NCBI GenBank assembly: GCA_024276275.1
Contig: JAJRXM010000063.1
Span: 1 to 36,441 of the forward strand
DNA: 36,441 nucleotides
Direction: 5' to 3'
Source of the DNA: Candidatus Zixiibacteriota bacterium
GTDB lineage: Bacteria; Zixibacteria; MSB-5A5; GN15; FEB-12
In this document: positions 1 through 7,764 of the stretch, one piece after another
Layout: each line of letters opens with the position of its first letter
Numbering within the stretch: the first letter of the stretch is position 1
Notes under the pieces: model-generated
Database searches by the model: none
Told to the model about the DNA's origin: nothing
Seen by the model: only the letters and a program-made list of their open reading frames with translations
Position numbers and translations under genes: made by a program

Positions 1-149
1 GACGAACTCAAACCGAGCTTATCAATACAGCCGCCGACTACACAAAGAGAAATACCAAAACCACCCAACAAGATAGTGAATAATATCACAAAGAGGTTCG
101 GGGTGGTTGCTCCATCTCTTTTATTAGAAAACCGAAGAAAGAGTATCAA
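1..149 (-). CDS. possible 5' end of a membrane protein gene, cut by the window edge
   Basis: On the minus strand an open frame runs from a TTG at 147-149 off the left edge (49 codons). A candidate AGGA ribosome site lies 5 bases before that TTG. The translation is polar for about 17 residues (FSNKRDGATTPN within it) and then strongly hydrophobic and glycine-rich, like a membrane span, followed by CIDKLG. I do not recognise a family. The plus strand of the same stretch is also open, from base 1 to a TAA at 193-195, and reads as a proline- and lysine-rich sequence. Such a sequence is what the antisense of a membrane span usually gives, so I favour the minus strand. Only one of the two can be the main product, and neither may be real. 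Confidence 0.2.
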   Translation of the reverse strand, partial: MILFLRFSNKRDGATTPNLFVILFTILLGGFGISLCVVGGCIDKLGLSS

Positions 150-195
150 GAAATTCCTAATGGAGGGGAGAAATACAAATCAAATTAGTCGATAA

Positions 196-556
196 TTTTA
201 GCTAGTCCAAATAAGGAAAAAGCGATTTCTGACTTGAATCACCTAGTAACAAAATGAGGAATAAATACAACCTAGTCGAAATCCGAGGTAACAGCAGGTG
301 CGTATATGTGTATAAATTTACGATAAATCAAGAGATAAAATATGTAAGTATTTAAGGTGAGATGCTGTCAGGCGAATTAGTTAATATCTCCTGAAAGTAA
401 TTAGAAATTCAACTGGAAATACAGAAATAAACTGCAAGATGCAATATATAGAGTGTGTCATAATGGCAGTGCATGCCGGTTGTGTAGTTGTTTATTGTCT
501 AATATATGGGGGATTTCCATAATAAATTTCTTACAGCAAAGAGTCGTTTAAGTATG
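196..556. other. 361-base stretch with no recognisable gene
   Basis: I see no convincing open frame, tRNA, or known structured RNA here on either strand. It ends at the hairpin at 557-597. The hairpin has its better T-run on the plus strand, so an unrecognised plus-strand transcript ending there is possible. Confidence 0.3.
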
Positions 557-597
557 AAAAGAAGTGACCATATTAAATAAGGTCACTTCTTTTTTTG
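557..597 (+). terminator. intrinsic terminator hairpin, probably bidirectional
   Basis: The arms AAAAGAAGTGACC (557-569) and GGTCACTTCTTTT (581-593) form a 13-bp stem with an 11-base AT-rich loop. On the plus strand the T-run extends through 596. On the minus strand, where it would serve the metalloprotease gene ending at 615, the arm ends in only four T. No clear plus-strand gene precedes it, so its main job may be minus-strand or convergent termination. Confidence 0.65.
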
Positions 598-614
598 AAA
601 GAAATTTGTAAGAG

Positions 615-3600
615 TTATGGACAATTTGGTAATGTCGGAGTGCCTGGACCAAACATATAAGATACCAATAATACTAAGTCCGAAATATCCAGAACACCTG
701 CTCCGTCGACATTTGCTTCATTAGGACAGGGAACTTCCGAACCTCCGCCAAACATAAAATCAACTAATAGGACAAGGTCAGAAATGTCAATAATATCTCC
801 AAGGTCACCGTCAATATTACCGGTTATTCCTACGCAACAGCAGGCATCACCGATATTATCGCCATTTGTGTCCTCCTGCAAAGGGTTTGGAGTAACCGGA
901 CAATTGTCAATATCTCCGCAGATAAGGTCTCCGTCTATATCATTGTCAGGGTCATTTGGACAGGCATCACAATCGTTTCCGAAGCCGTCAGAATCTGTAT
1001 CTCCACCGAAACCTTCATCTGAAGTACCGTTACAATCATCATCGACTCCGTTACAGATTTCGGTTGCATTCGGGTTAATATTTGCGTCAGTATCATCGCA
1101 ATCTCCTCCGATTAAAATATACCCCAAAGGCGGAGTACAGATTGTAATGGCTGTACTGTCAATTCCGAAATTGTCAAAATCTCCATCATAATAATATGTT
1201 TCTACAAACTGAACATCCTGATTGTTATCATCACAATCGAGATCACTTGAGACTCCGTCATTATCGGCATCTACAATAGTTTCACACTCATCGGGTACAG
1301 AATTGCTATTGATATCTAAAGAGAAGCCTGAAGTAATATCACAATCATCAGGGATAAGGTTTCCGTTACAATCGTTTTGAGAAGCAGGTTTAAACGCTAT
1401 ACCGGTTGGCTGAAGCATGGAGCCGTCACCTCGTACAAATGATCTGTAATATCTACCGACCGGATTATATTCAATTATTCTAGGTGTACCGCTTGAGCGA
1501 GAGACAAAGATATTACCGTTTGGACCGATAGCAATATCCCAAGGGTTATCTAAGCCGACTTCATCAGAAAAGATATCAATGAAAGTGGAGGTCGTACCGT
1601 TGTATCTCAGGACTTGATTTGAGTTGTAACTACAGACTAAAAGATTACCGTCACCGTCAAAAACCAATCCACGTGGGGAGTCAAGACCTCCTGAAGACGA
1701 GCTGACAAAAATGCCTAAATATGCTCCGGTAACGCCGTTATATTTTAAAACAGAATTATTGTTAGCCGAACTTACGTATAGATTACCGTCCCAACCAAAA
1801 GTCATTCCCATAGGATTATCAAGAGTTCCACCTGAAGGTATAAAATCTCCGACATACGCCCCGGTTGTCAGGTTATATTCTACAACTGATGAGTTTGAGG
1901 AGTTAGCTATTAGTAAGTTTCCGTTCGGAGCAATGACTAAAGCAGAGGGAGATGTTACATCTCCATCGGAAACTATAAAGTCCGAAGAAGTATTAGTGGC
2001 AACATCTGTTTTAATAATCCGGATAAAAGAAAAATCAGCAGAATACATATTTCCGATAGAGTCAAAGACAACATCATAGCAGGAAGCAAGAGAACTACCT
2101 GCGTAATTAGTGATAGGAACTCCCGAATTAGCATGGTATTCACGTACATAATTACCTGTGTTATCACCTACAAAAAGATTAAACTGTTTATCTAAATCAT
2201 CCCAATCAATGATACTGTTGTTGTTACAATCCTGACAAATATCAGGTATTTGGTCTCTATCATAATCAGTATGAGTTCCGTTTCTAATATCTAAGAAATC
2301 GACTATTCCGTTGCCGTCACAATCGCCCTCACAGTCATCGGGGATACTGTTGTAGTTTGAATCTGCTGATATCCCGATAGCGATATCTAATGAATCCGGG
2401 AAGGAGTTGCTATTACAATCCGGTTCACAAACATCAGGGATACCGTTTCCGTCAACATCCGTTTCACCGGCAAGAATATCGGTTTCATCTAGGATACCGT
2501 TTCCATTGCAATCTTCACACTCGTCGGGAATTAAGTTTCCATTGATGTCATTACTGAAACCGGAATTAATATCTAATGTATCTTCAATTCCATTCTCGTT
2601 ACAGTCTGTAATCCAACAATCCGAAAAGGCAATAAGTGATTTGACATAATCTCTAACTCTTCCATGAAAACGGAGATCAGTATTTGTTGTATAACCCGGA
2701 TGAATATGACAATAACTCATGATAGTACCTTGAGTCGAAAATCCTGTTGCACAACTATCTATAGGAGGAGAGTAATTTGATTCATCGTGTGTGTGACCTG
2801 TGCCAAAGTTATGTCCCATTTCATGAGCAGCAACGATAACATCCCAATTGCCTAAATGAGGTGCATCAAGTGGAGATGGAAATGAACCGTTTAAATATCC
2901 TGAAATTGAAAAGGAAAAATCGGTTAAACAAGTACCCGACAAATACGCTATTCCGCCGAAAGGTAAATTGCGTCTTCCGCTTAAGAGATGAACAATATTG
3001 TAGTCATTCGGATTTTCGTTCGCTGTCCAATAGTTTGCAAAACTACTTAAACTGGCCGCATCAAAAGGTTCACCACCGCTTGTCCATAGTCGTAAAAATG
3101 AAACTTCCAGTTTTATATCAAAATCTCTAATATATATAGCACTAACTGCACCAATCATCTGGATAGCATAATTTTGAGCATCGGTGCTATTATCAAACAA
3201 CTCAACATATTTTAAATCACCGTCAATCGCTATTTCAGCTAATCTTGTTGTTTGGTTCAGGATTGCTGCTGATTGTGATAATTGATTTTTTAATGATTTT
3301 GTAAACCCTGCATCGTCTTCAACTCCACAGAATGAAGGGAAGTCGGGTAAGGTTGCAGAGGCAGTCTCTTTGTGGATAGTCATTATGTCGCCGGTTTGTG
3401 ATGCTGATCCCTCTGAAAGAATATATCTTTCTCCGCTTCCGGCAGAAATAATACCGTTTGCTTTGTTGTCATCAGTTACTGCTAAAAAGACAAATGAATT
3501 TGGGTCATCAGAAATTTGTCCTTTGAAGAGTTTTACGGTCGGACCTTGAACCGAGATATTCCCGTTATAAAATTTAGCAGTAGGCGAGATAATATCAAAA

Positions 3601-3863
3601 GGTTCAAGCTCAACTGAAATCTTTCCTTTGTCAGGTAATGGAATTTCAATTCGTAAAGTTTTCATTTTTTGTGAAACAGTCGAAAAAGTTTGCGATGTTA
3701 ACTTAACTTTAAGGAAATCATCGGAAAAATCTGATTCAAAAAGTGTAAAAGGGTCAATTGAAACTTCAGGAAGTTGGTTTTGTCCTGCAGTACGCCCGGT
3801 TTGAGATAAGATAAAAATCGACAGTAGACAAACTAACAAAGTTTGCTTTTTGAATAGATTCAT
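615..3863 (-). CDS. secreted reprolysin-like zinc metalloprotease with Ca-binding repeats, beta-propeller and C-terminal dockerin-like module
   Basis: A protein of 1082 residues, exported and probably proteolytic outside the cell. The start is the ATG at 3861-3863, which has AAAGGA upstream and a clear signal peptide; an in-frame TTG 24 bases further up lacks these. A propeptide-like region ends in PSFCGV (Cys about 179), which resembles the cysteine-switch of M12B proteases. The catalytic domain carries HEMGHNFGTGH (about 347-357), the extended M12 zinc site, and a Met-turn in IMSYCH (Met about 382). Then come EF-hand-like repeats of the DCNGNGIPD type (about 420-560), an NHL/SMP-30-like propeller with repeated PxGxxFxxDGNLxV blades (about 565-820), MopE-like repeats (DCDDTDANINP, CNGVDDDCNG), thrombospondin-3-like repeats, and a two-repeat dockerin-like end (CCCVG to NCP). 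The frame is intact. The target is unknown. Confidence 0.85.
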   Translation of the reverse strand: MNLFKKQTLLVCLLSIFILSQTGRTAGQNQLPEVSIDPFTLFESDFSDDFLKVKLTSQTFSTVSQKMKTLRIEIPLPDKGKISVELEPFDIISPTAKFYNGNISVQGPTVKLFKGQISDDPNSFVFLAVTDDNKANGIISAGSGERYILSEGSASQTGDIMTIHKETASATLPDFPSFCGVEDDAGFTKSLKNQLSQSAAILNQTTRLAEIAIDGDLKYVELFDNSTDAQNYAIQMIGAVSAIYIRDFDIKLEVSFLRLWTSGGEPFDAASLSSFANYWTANENPNDYNIVHLLSGRRNLPFGGIAYLSGTCLTDFSFSISGYLNGSFPSPLDAPHLGNWDVIVAAHEMGHNFGTGHTHDESNYSPPIDSCATGFSTQGTIMSYCHIHPGYTTNTDLRFHGRVRDYVKSLIAFSDCWITDCNENGIEDTLDINSGFSNDINGNLIPDECEDCNGNGILDETDILAGETDVDGNGIPDVCEPDCNSNSFPDSLDIAIGISADSNYNSIPDDCEGDCDGNGIVDFLDIRNGTHTDYDRDQIPDICQDCNNNSIIDWDDLDKQFNLFVGDNTGNYVREYHANSGVPITNYAGSSLASCYDVVFDSIGNMYSADFSFIRIIKTDVATNTSSDFIVSDGDVTSPSALVIAPNGNLLIANSSNSSVVEYNLTTGAYVGDFIPSGGTLDNPMGMTFGWDGNLYVSSANNNSVLKYNGVTGAYLGIFVSSSSGGLDSPRGLVFDGDGNLLVCSYNSNQVLRYNGTTSTFIDIFSDEVGLDNPWDIAIGPNGNIFVSRSSGTPRIIEYNPVGRYYRSFVRGDGSMLQPTGIAFKPASQNDCNGNLIPDDCDITSGFSLDINSNSVPDECETIVDADNDGVSSDLDCDDNNQDVQFVETYYYDGDFDNFGIDSTAITICTPPLGYILIGGDCDDTDANINPNATEICNGVDDDCNGTSDEGFGGDTDSDGFGNDCDACPNDPDNDIDGDLICGDIDNCPVTPNPLQEDTNGDNIGDACCCVGITGNIDGDLGDIIDISDLVLLVDFMFGGGSEVPCPNEANVDGAGVLDISDLVLLVSYMFGPGTPTLPNCP

Positions 3864-3905
3864 TTGTATTCCTTTGATTTGAAGCAATTCGCAGTATTTG
3901 TTTTA

Positions 3906-3936
3906 CAAATATAGAGAGTTTTTATAATTCTGTCAA
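3906..3936 (-). promoter_or_regulatory. promoter of the metalloprotease gene
   Basis: Read on the minus strand: TTGACA (3931-3936), a 17-base spacer, then TATATTTG (3906-3913). The -10 box fits both a sigma-70 TATAAT (5 of 6) and the Bacteroidetes -7 box TAnnTTTG. It lies about 43 bases before the ATG. It is seen directly as sequence; activity is inferred. Confidence 0.6.
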
Positions 3937-3976
3937 TATGTTCTCATTTTTACGCAGATAATGCTTGCCTACTTGA

Positions 3977-4007
3977 TTGACAGAGCTATTGTTTCAAAGT
4001 ACATTTG
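3977..4007 (+). promoter_or_regulatory. promoter of the oligopeptidase B gene
   Basis: TTGACA (3977-3982), a 17-base spacer, then TACATTTG (4000-4007), a full TAnnTTTG box, 29 bases before the ATG at 4037. It has exactly the same layout as the divergent promoter 40 bases away, which makes chance less likely. Confidence 0.6.
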
Positions 4008-4036
4008 CAGATGTATAAAATAAATGGAGAATATCT

Positions 4037-6147
4037 ATGAATTTACCTAAAATAATGATAGTCATTATAAGCATAGGATGTTTTGTGATGGTAAACAACG
4101 GCTGTATTCAAAAGAGACAAGCAAAAGCACCGGTTGCTAAAAAAGTAAAACAAATGAACAGTTTACATGGAATCGACTGGGAAGATGATTACGCATGGTT
4201 AAAAAATAGAGGTTCAGCAGATGTTCTTGCTTATTTAAAGGAAGAAAATGCATATACAAAAGAGATGACAAAAGATTATAAGTCTCTCCAAATAGAACTC
4301 TACGATGAAATAGTAGGAAAAATAAAAGAGACTGATGAGTCTGTCCCTGAAAAAGACGGGAATTACTATTATTATACCAGAACAGTAGAGGGAAAAGATT
4401 ATCATATATATTGTCGTAAAAAAGGGTCTCTTGAAAATGATGAAGAAATTCTCCTTGATGTCAATCAGGCGGCATCGGGGTACAAATACTATTCTATCGG
4501 TATGTTTGAAGTCAGTCCGAACGGGAGGATGTTAGCTTTTGCCGTTGATACTTTAGGTCGTGAAGAATACACAATATATTTTAAAGATTTAAAGAGTGGT
4601 AAAGTATTAAAAGATAAAATTACAGGATGTTATAATTCATTAGTGTGGGCAAATGATAATAAAACAGTATTTTATACTGTTGTTGATGAAGCTCTTAGAC
4701 CATATCGTGTGTATCGCCATAAATTAAAGTCAGAAAACCAAGATGACCTTGTATATCAAGAGGATGATGAAAAGTATTGGATGGATCTATCAAGATCGAA
4801 ATCTGATAAATATCTGTTCATTTATCTATCTAGTACATTTACATCTGAAATACTTTATATGAATGCGGACAAACCTGAGAATACTTTTACAGTTTTTTCT
4901 CCGAGAGAGTATAAAGTTGAGTATTCCGTATATCACCATAAAAAACAATTCTTTATTGTAACAAATCAAAATGCGACTAATTTTAAAATAATGACAACCC
5001 CGGAATCTAAAACAGATAGATCATACTGGGTCGATTATTTCCCTTATGATGAGTCTGTCAAAATTGATGATATAGATATATTTGATAAATACATGGCTAT
5101 CTATGAACGTAAAAGTGGTAACAAACAAGTGAGAATTGTCGACTTGAAATCTACCGAACAGCATTATATCGACTTTGGGGAAGAGGTCTATACTTTTTCA
5201 GCAGGTGAAAATAATATTTATAAATCAAAAAAGGTCAGGCTGACTTTTAGTTCTCCGATTACTCCGAAAACAGTTTTTGACTATGATATGGAAGCTAAAT
5301 CTAAAAAGGTTCTTAAAGAATACGAAGTTCCAAATTATGATAAATCTCTCTATGAAGCAAAACGACTTTTTGCGACAGCATCAGACGGAAGTAGAATACC
5401 TCTTTCGATTTTTTATAAAAAGGGTCTTAAGTTAAACGGTAAAAATCCTGTGTATCTTTTGGGTACGGTTCTTATGGCTCGACAACTGAACCTCGTTTCC
5501 GTCCTTATTCAATTCCTCTTTTAGACCGTGGAATAGTTTATGTAATTGCTCATGTTCGTGGGGGCGGAACAATGGGTAGAACTTGGTATGACGACGGTAA
5601 ACTTTTATCTAAGAAAAATACATTTACCGACTGTATCGCTTCTGCTGAGTTTCTTATTGAACAAAAATATACTTCACCAGAATATCTTATTGCATCAGGT
5701 GGGTCAGCCGGGGGATTGCTTATCGGAGCGGTTGCTAATATGCGGCCGGATCTTTTTAAAGTGATGGTTGCCGATGTTCCTTTTGTTGATATAATCAATA
5801 CAATGCTAGACCCATCGATTCCTTTGACTGTTATTGAATACGAAGAATGGGGAAATCCAAATGAAAAAGAATATTTCGACTATATGATGTCCTATTCTCC
5901 TTATGATAAAATAACTGCTCAGGAATATCCGAACATGTTGATTTTAGCAGGCTTAAATGATCCTCGAGTACAATACTGGGAACCAGCAAAGTATACTGCT
6001 CGCCTAAGGGCAAATAAAACTGATAATAATCTGTTATTGTTAAAGACAAATATGGGAGCAGGACACTTGGGAAGTTCGGGGCGTTATCAATTCTATGATG
6101 AGTTAGCATTTGAATATGCTTTTATACTAAAGCAATTAGAGGAATAA
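4037..6147 (+). pseudogene. ptrB: oligopeptidase B (S9A serine peptidase) broken by one frameshift
   Basis: The two pieces together give about 703 residues, the family length. The N-terminal propeller half (HGIDWEDDYAWLKNR, ENAYT, YYYYTRTVEGKDY, IYCRKKGSL) ends at a stop at 5522-5524. The C-terminal alpha/beta-hydrolase half is in the next frame: RGGGTMGRTWY, GGSAGG with Ser at 5704-5706, LNDPRVQYWEPAKY with Asp at 5959-5961, and NMGAGHLGSSGRY with His at 6064-6066. The triad is complete. Restoring one base in the TTTT at 5457-5460 joins the halves as VYLFGYGSYG. The enzyme family cuts short peptides after Arg/Lys. The N-terminus has a signal peptide ending in NNGC, a weak lipobox, so it is probably exported. 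GGAG stands 8 bases before the ATG. It could be a real pseudogene or an assembly indel in an intact gene. Confidence 0.85.
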
Positions 6148-6177
6148 AAAAAAGCCCGCTTATGCGGGCTTTTTTTA
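6146..6177. terminator. bidirectional intrinsic terminator between ptrB and the DUF6249-like gene
   Basis: The perfect stem AGCCCGC (6153-6159) / GCGGGCT (6164-6170) with loop TTAT is flanked by A7 on the left and T6 on the right. It can therefore terminate ptrB on the plus strand and the small gene ending at 6188 on the minus strand. A hairpin with nearly the same core occurs at 18144-18170. Confidence 0.9.
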
Positions 6178-6187
6178 GATAAATAAG

Positions 6188-6538
6188 TTATTGCAATTTA
6201 TCTTCTTTATCTTTGTTGGCATTATTTAAAGATAAACCATAGTAAATTAAAAAGGCAAAACCGGCTGATAGGAACATCAAGCCAAAGATTGCTTCATCAG
6301 AAAAATCAACCCATTCCCTGAGAAAGAGAGCAGAACCGATACCTATCAGGACTAATCCCCATTTTACACTCGAAAGTGAATTCGCTGATTGTGGTTTGGT
6401 GAAAAGGTACTTTATTTTTTCATCTACCAATCCATGTTTAATTAAATTACTTTTGGTTTTATAGTCTGCTATAGTTTTTACTATTAACACAATTGCTGAA
6501 AAAACTACTAACATTTCAAAAAACTCTGAACTTATCAT
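6188..6538 (-). CDS. small two- or three-span membrane protein, DUF6249-like
   Basis: A protein of 116 residues. Hydrophobic segments lie near residues 5-23, 60-73 and 82-103, with a lysine-rich loop between (KTKSNLIKHGLVDEKIKYLF) and a charged C-terminus. The layout and the phrases LIKHGL, KWGLVLIGIG and GLMFLSAGFAFLIYYGL resemble DUF6249 proteins of Bacteroidetes, which I recall sitting beside ECF sigma/anti-sigma pairs. Here it is divergent from such a pair. The start ATG at 6536-6538 has a strong AAGGAGAA site. No biochemical function is known to me; a role with the sigma/anti-sigma pair is inferred from position only. Confidence 0.65.
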   Translation of the reverse strand: MISSEFFEMLVVFSAIVLIVKTIADYKTKSNLIKHGLVDEKIKYLFTKPQSANSLSSVKWGLVLIGIGSALFLREWVDFSDEAIFGLMFLSAGFAFLIYYGLSLNNANKDKEDKLQ

Positions 6539-6608
6539 TCGGTTCTCCTTTTTATAATCTCTATTTCTTTTATCTGCTTCATCTGACCGATTTAAAACCG
6601 AAAGGTTG

Positions 6609-6616
6609 CAAATTTA
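6609..6616 (-). promoter_or_regulatory. candidate -7 box for the DUF6249-like gene
   Basis: The minus strand reads TAAATTTG, a full TAnnTTTG box, about 70 bases before the ATG. No TTG stands at the -33 distance seen in the other promoters of this window, so support is partial. Confidence 0.25.
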
Positions 6617-6630
6617 GAATAATAATAATT

Positions 6631-6661
6631 TGAAACATCTTTTTAATAAAACTGTCGTATA
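6631..6661 (+). promoter_or_regulatory. candidate ECF-type promoter of the sigma factor operon
   Basis: TGAAAC (6631-6636) and CGTATA (6656-6661) match the -35 and -10 motifs of many ECF sigma factors (for example B. subtilis SigW, TGAAAC and CGTA), which often drive their own operon. The 19-base spacer is about 3 longer than usual, so this is tentative. Confidence 0.28.
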
Positions 6662-6669
6662 GGTAGAGT

Positions 6670-7251
6670 ATGGAAACAAAAAATGATGAATCTATTCTGA
6701 TACAACAAATACTTGACGGTCAAGTTGATGAATTCCAATAGATTATACTGAGGTATCAAAAGTTGGTTTGGCATCTCGTATCAAAGATTGTTAAGTCTGA
6801 ATCTGATAGGGAAGATGTCTGTCAGGATGTTTTTATCAAAGTTTTTAAAAATCTAAAGTCTTTTAAATTTGAATCAAAGTTGTCAACCTGGATCGGGCGG
6901 ATCGCTTATAATAGTGCGATTAACTTTATCCAAAAGAAAAAGCCTGAACTTTATGAAGATATAAGTCCTGAAGGTGTGACCCTTGATTCATTAGCCGGAA
7001 TAGAAGTAAGCCCGGAAAGTTTTGCCGGAACGGAAAATGTAAATGGAATACTGAAAAAAGAGATTATGAATTTGCCTATCCAATATAAAACGATTATTAC
7101 TTTATTTCATCTTGAAGAGTTGAACTATTCTGAAATTGCCGAAATAACAGAACTTCCGATTGGAACGGTGAAATCTCATCTGTTTAGAGCAAGAAAACTT
7201 TTAAAAGGTAGGTTGGAAATGAAATATACAAAGGAGGATTTATGTCAATGA
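6670..7251 (+). pseudogene. ECF-family RNA polymerase sigma factor with an in-frame TAG at codon 24
   Basis: Reading from the ATG at 6670 gives METKNDESILIQQILDG, continuing to EFQ, then TAG at 6739-6741. The same frame then continues without break as IILRYQKLVWHLV through region 2 (DREDVCQDVFIKVFKNL, STWIGRIAYN) and region 4 (LNYSEIAEITELPIGTVKSH, FRARKLL). The total of about 193 codons is normal for the family. ECF factors usually have an acidic residue near the TAG, so a GAG-to-TAG change fits. A TTG at 6763 with GAGGT 8 bases upstream could restart a 162-residue form, but that would lack the start of region 2. The 3' end overlaps the anti-sigma gene by 10 bases. If the TAG is real, sigma activity is probably lost or reduced. 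Confidence 0.8.
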
Positions 7252-7757
7252 TGCATCTTTCTGATATAGAAATACAAGAATATCTGGATACTAAAACAAA
7301 TAAAGAACAAGTAGAAAAACATATTGCAGGTTGTAAAAAGTGTGCCGTGTCGGTTACTGACTATAAATCTTTTTATTCTGTTTTATCTAAAGAGGAACCT
7401 GTCGCTTTGTCTGTTGAATTTATTGCTCATACTATGGAAGCTGTTCGAAACAAAAAGGTAGTTCTTGGGAATGACAGAGGATTTTATCTGTATTCGATAG
7501 TGAGTTTTATTTCTGCTTTCTTATTACTGAAGTATTACGTCGGAGTTGATTTTAGCTTTATGACTATTGAATTGTCATATATACAAAATATGTTCAGGGA
7601 TTGGTCTATAGTTAACTCCGCTGCTCATTATTACAAAACTTCAGCGAGTACTGTAAATATCTTACTGTTTGCCGGATTGGTGCTATTATTCTATGCTTTA
7701 GTCGATTCAATTATGTCTAGAAAGAGCGAAAGTACAATGTCAGGACTTTCAATATAG
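7242..7757 (+). CDS. zinc-binding membrane anti-sigma factor
   Basis: A protein of 171 residues. His27, Cys31 and Cys34 form the HxxxCxxC motif of the ZAS/zf-HC2 anti-sigma domain, which holds its cognate ECF sigma factor at the membrane. Two hydrophobic segments follow, at about 81-99 and 137-157, so a long stretch between them is probably outside the cytoplasm and may sense the signal. The ATG at 7242 has a full AAGGAGG site and lies inside the last codons of the sigma gene, the usual coupled arrangement. The frame is intact even though its partner carries a stop. The signal is unknown. The gene is followed after 7 bases by the convergent FG-GAP gene, with no visible terminator between them. 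Confidence 0.8.
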   Translation: MSMMHLSDIEIQEYLDTKTNKEQVEKHIAGCKKCAVSVTDYKSFYSVLSKEEPVALSVEFIAHTMEAVRNKKVVLGNDRGFYLYSIVSFISAFLLLKYYVGVDFSFMTIELSYIQNMFRDWSIVNSAAHYYKTSASTVNILLFAGLVLLFYALVDSIMSRKSESTMSGLSI

Positions 7758-7764
7758 TATTATA

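Noticed and set aside
784-1191. Plus-strand open frame of 135 codons inside the metalloprotease gene
   Set aside because: It is the antisense shadow of the Asp/Asn-rich calcium repeats (serine- and proline-rich reading), with no ribosome site and no family resemblance.
5445-5470. Programmed -1 frameshift in ptrB
   Set aside because: The site CTT TTG does not allow good re-pairing of both tRNAs one base back, no stem or pseudoknot is evident just downstream, and ptrB is not known to use frameshifting. A one-base deletion is simpler.
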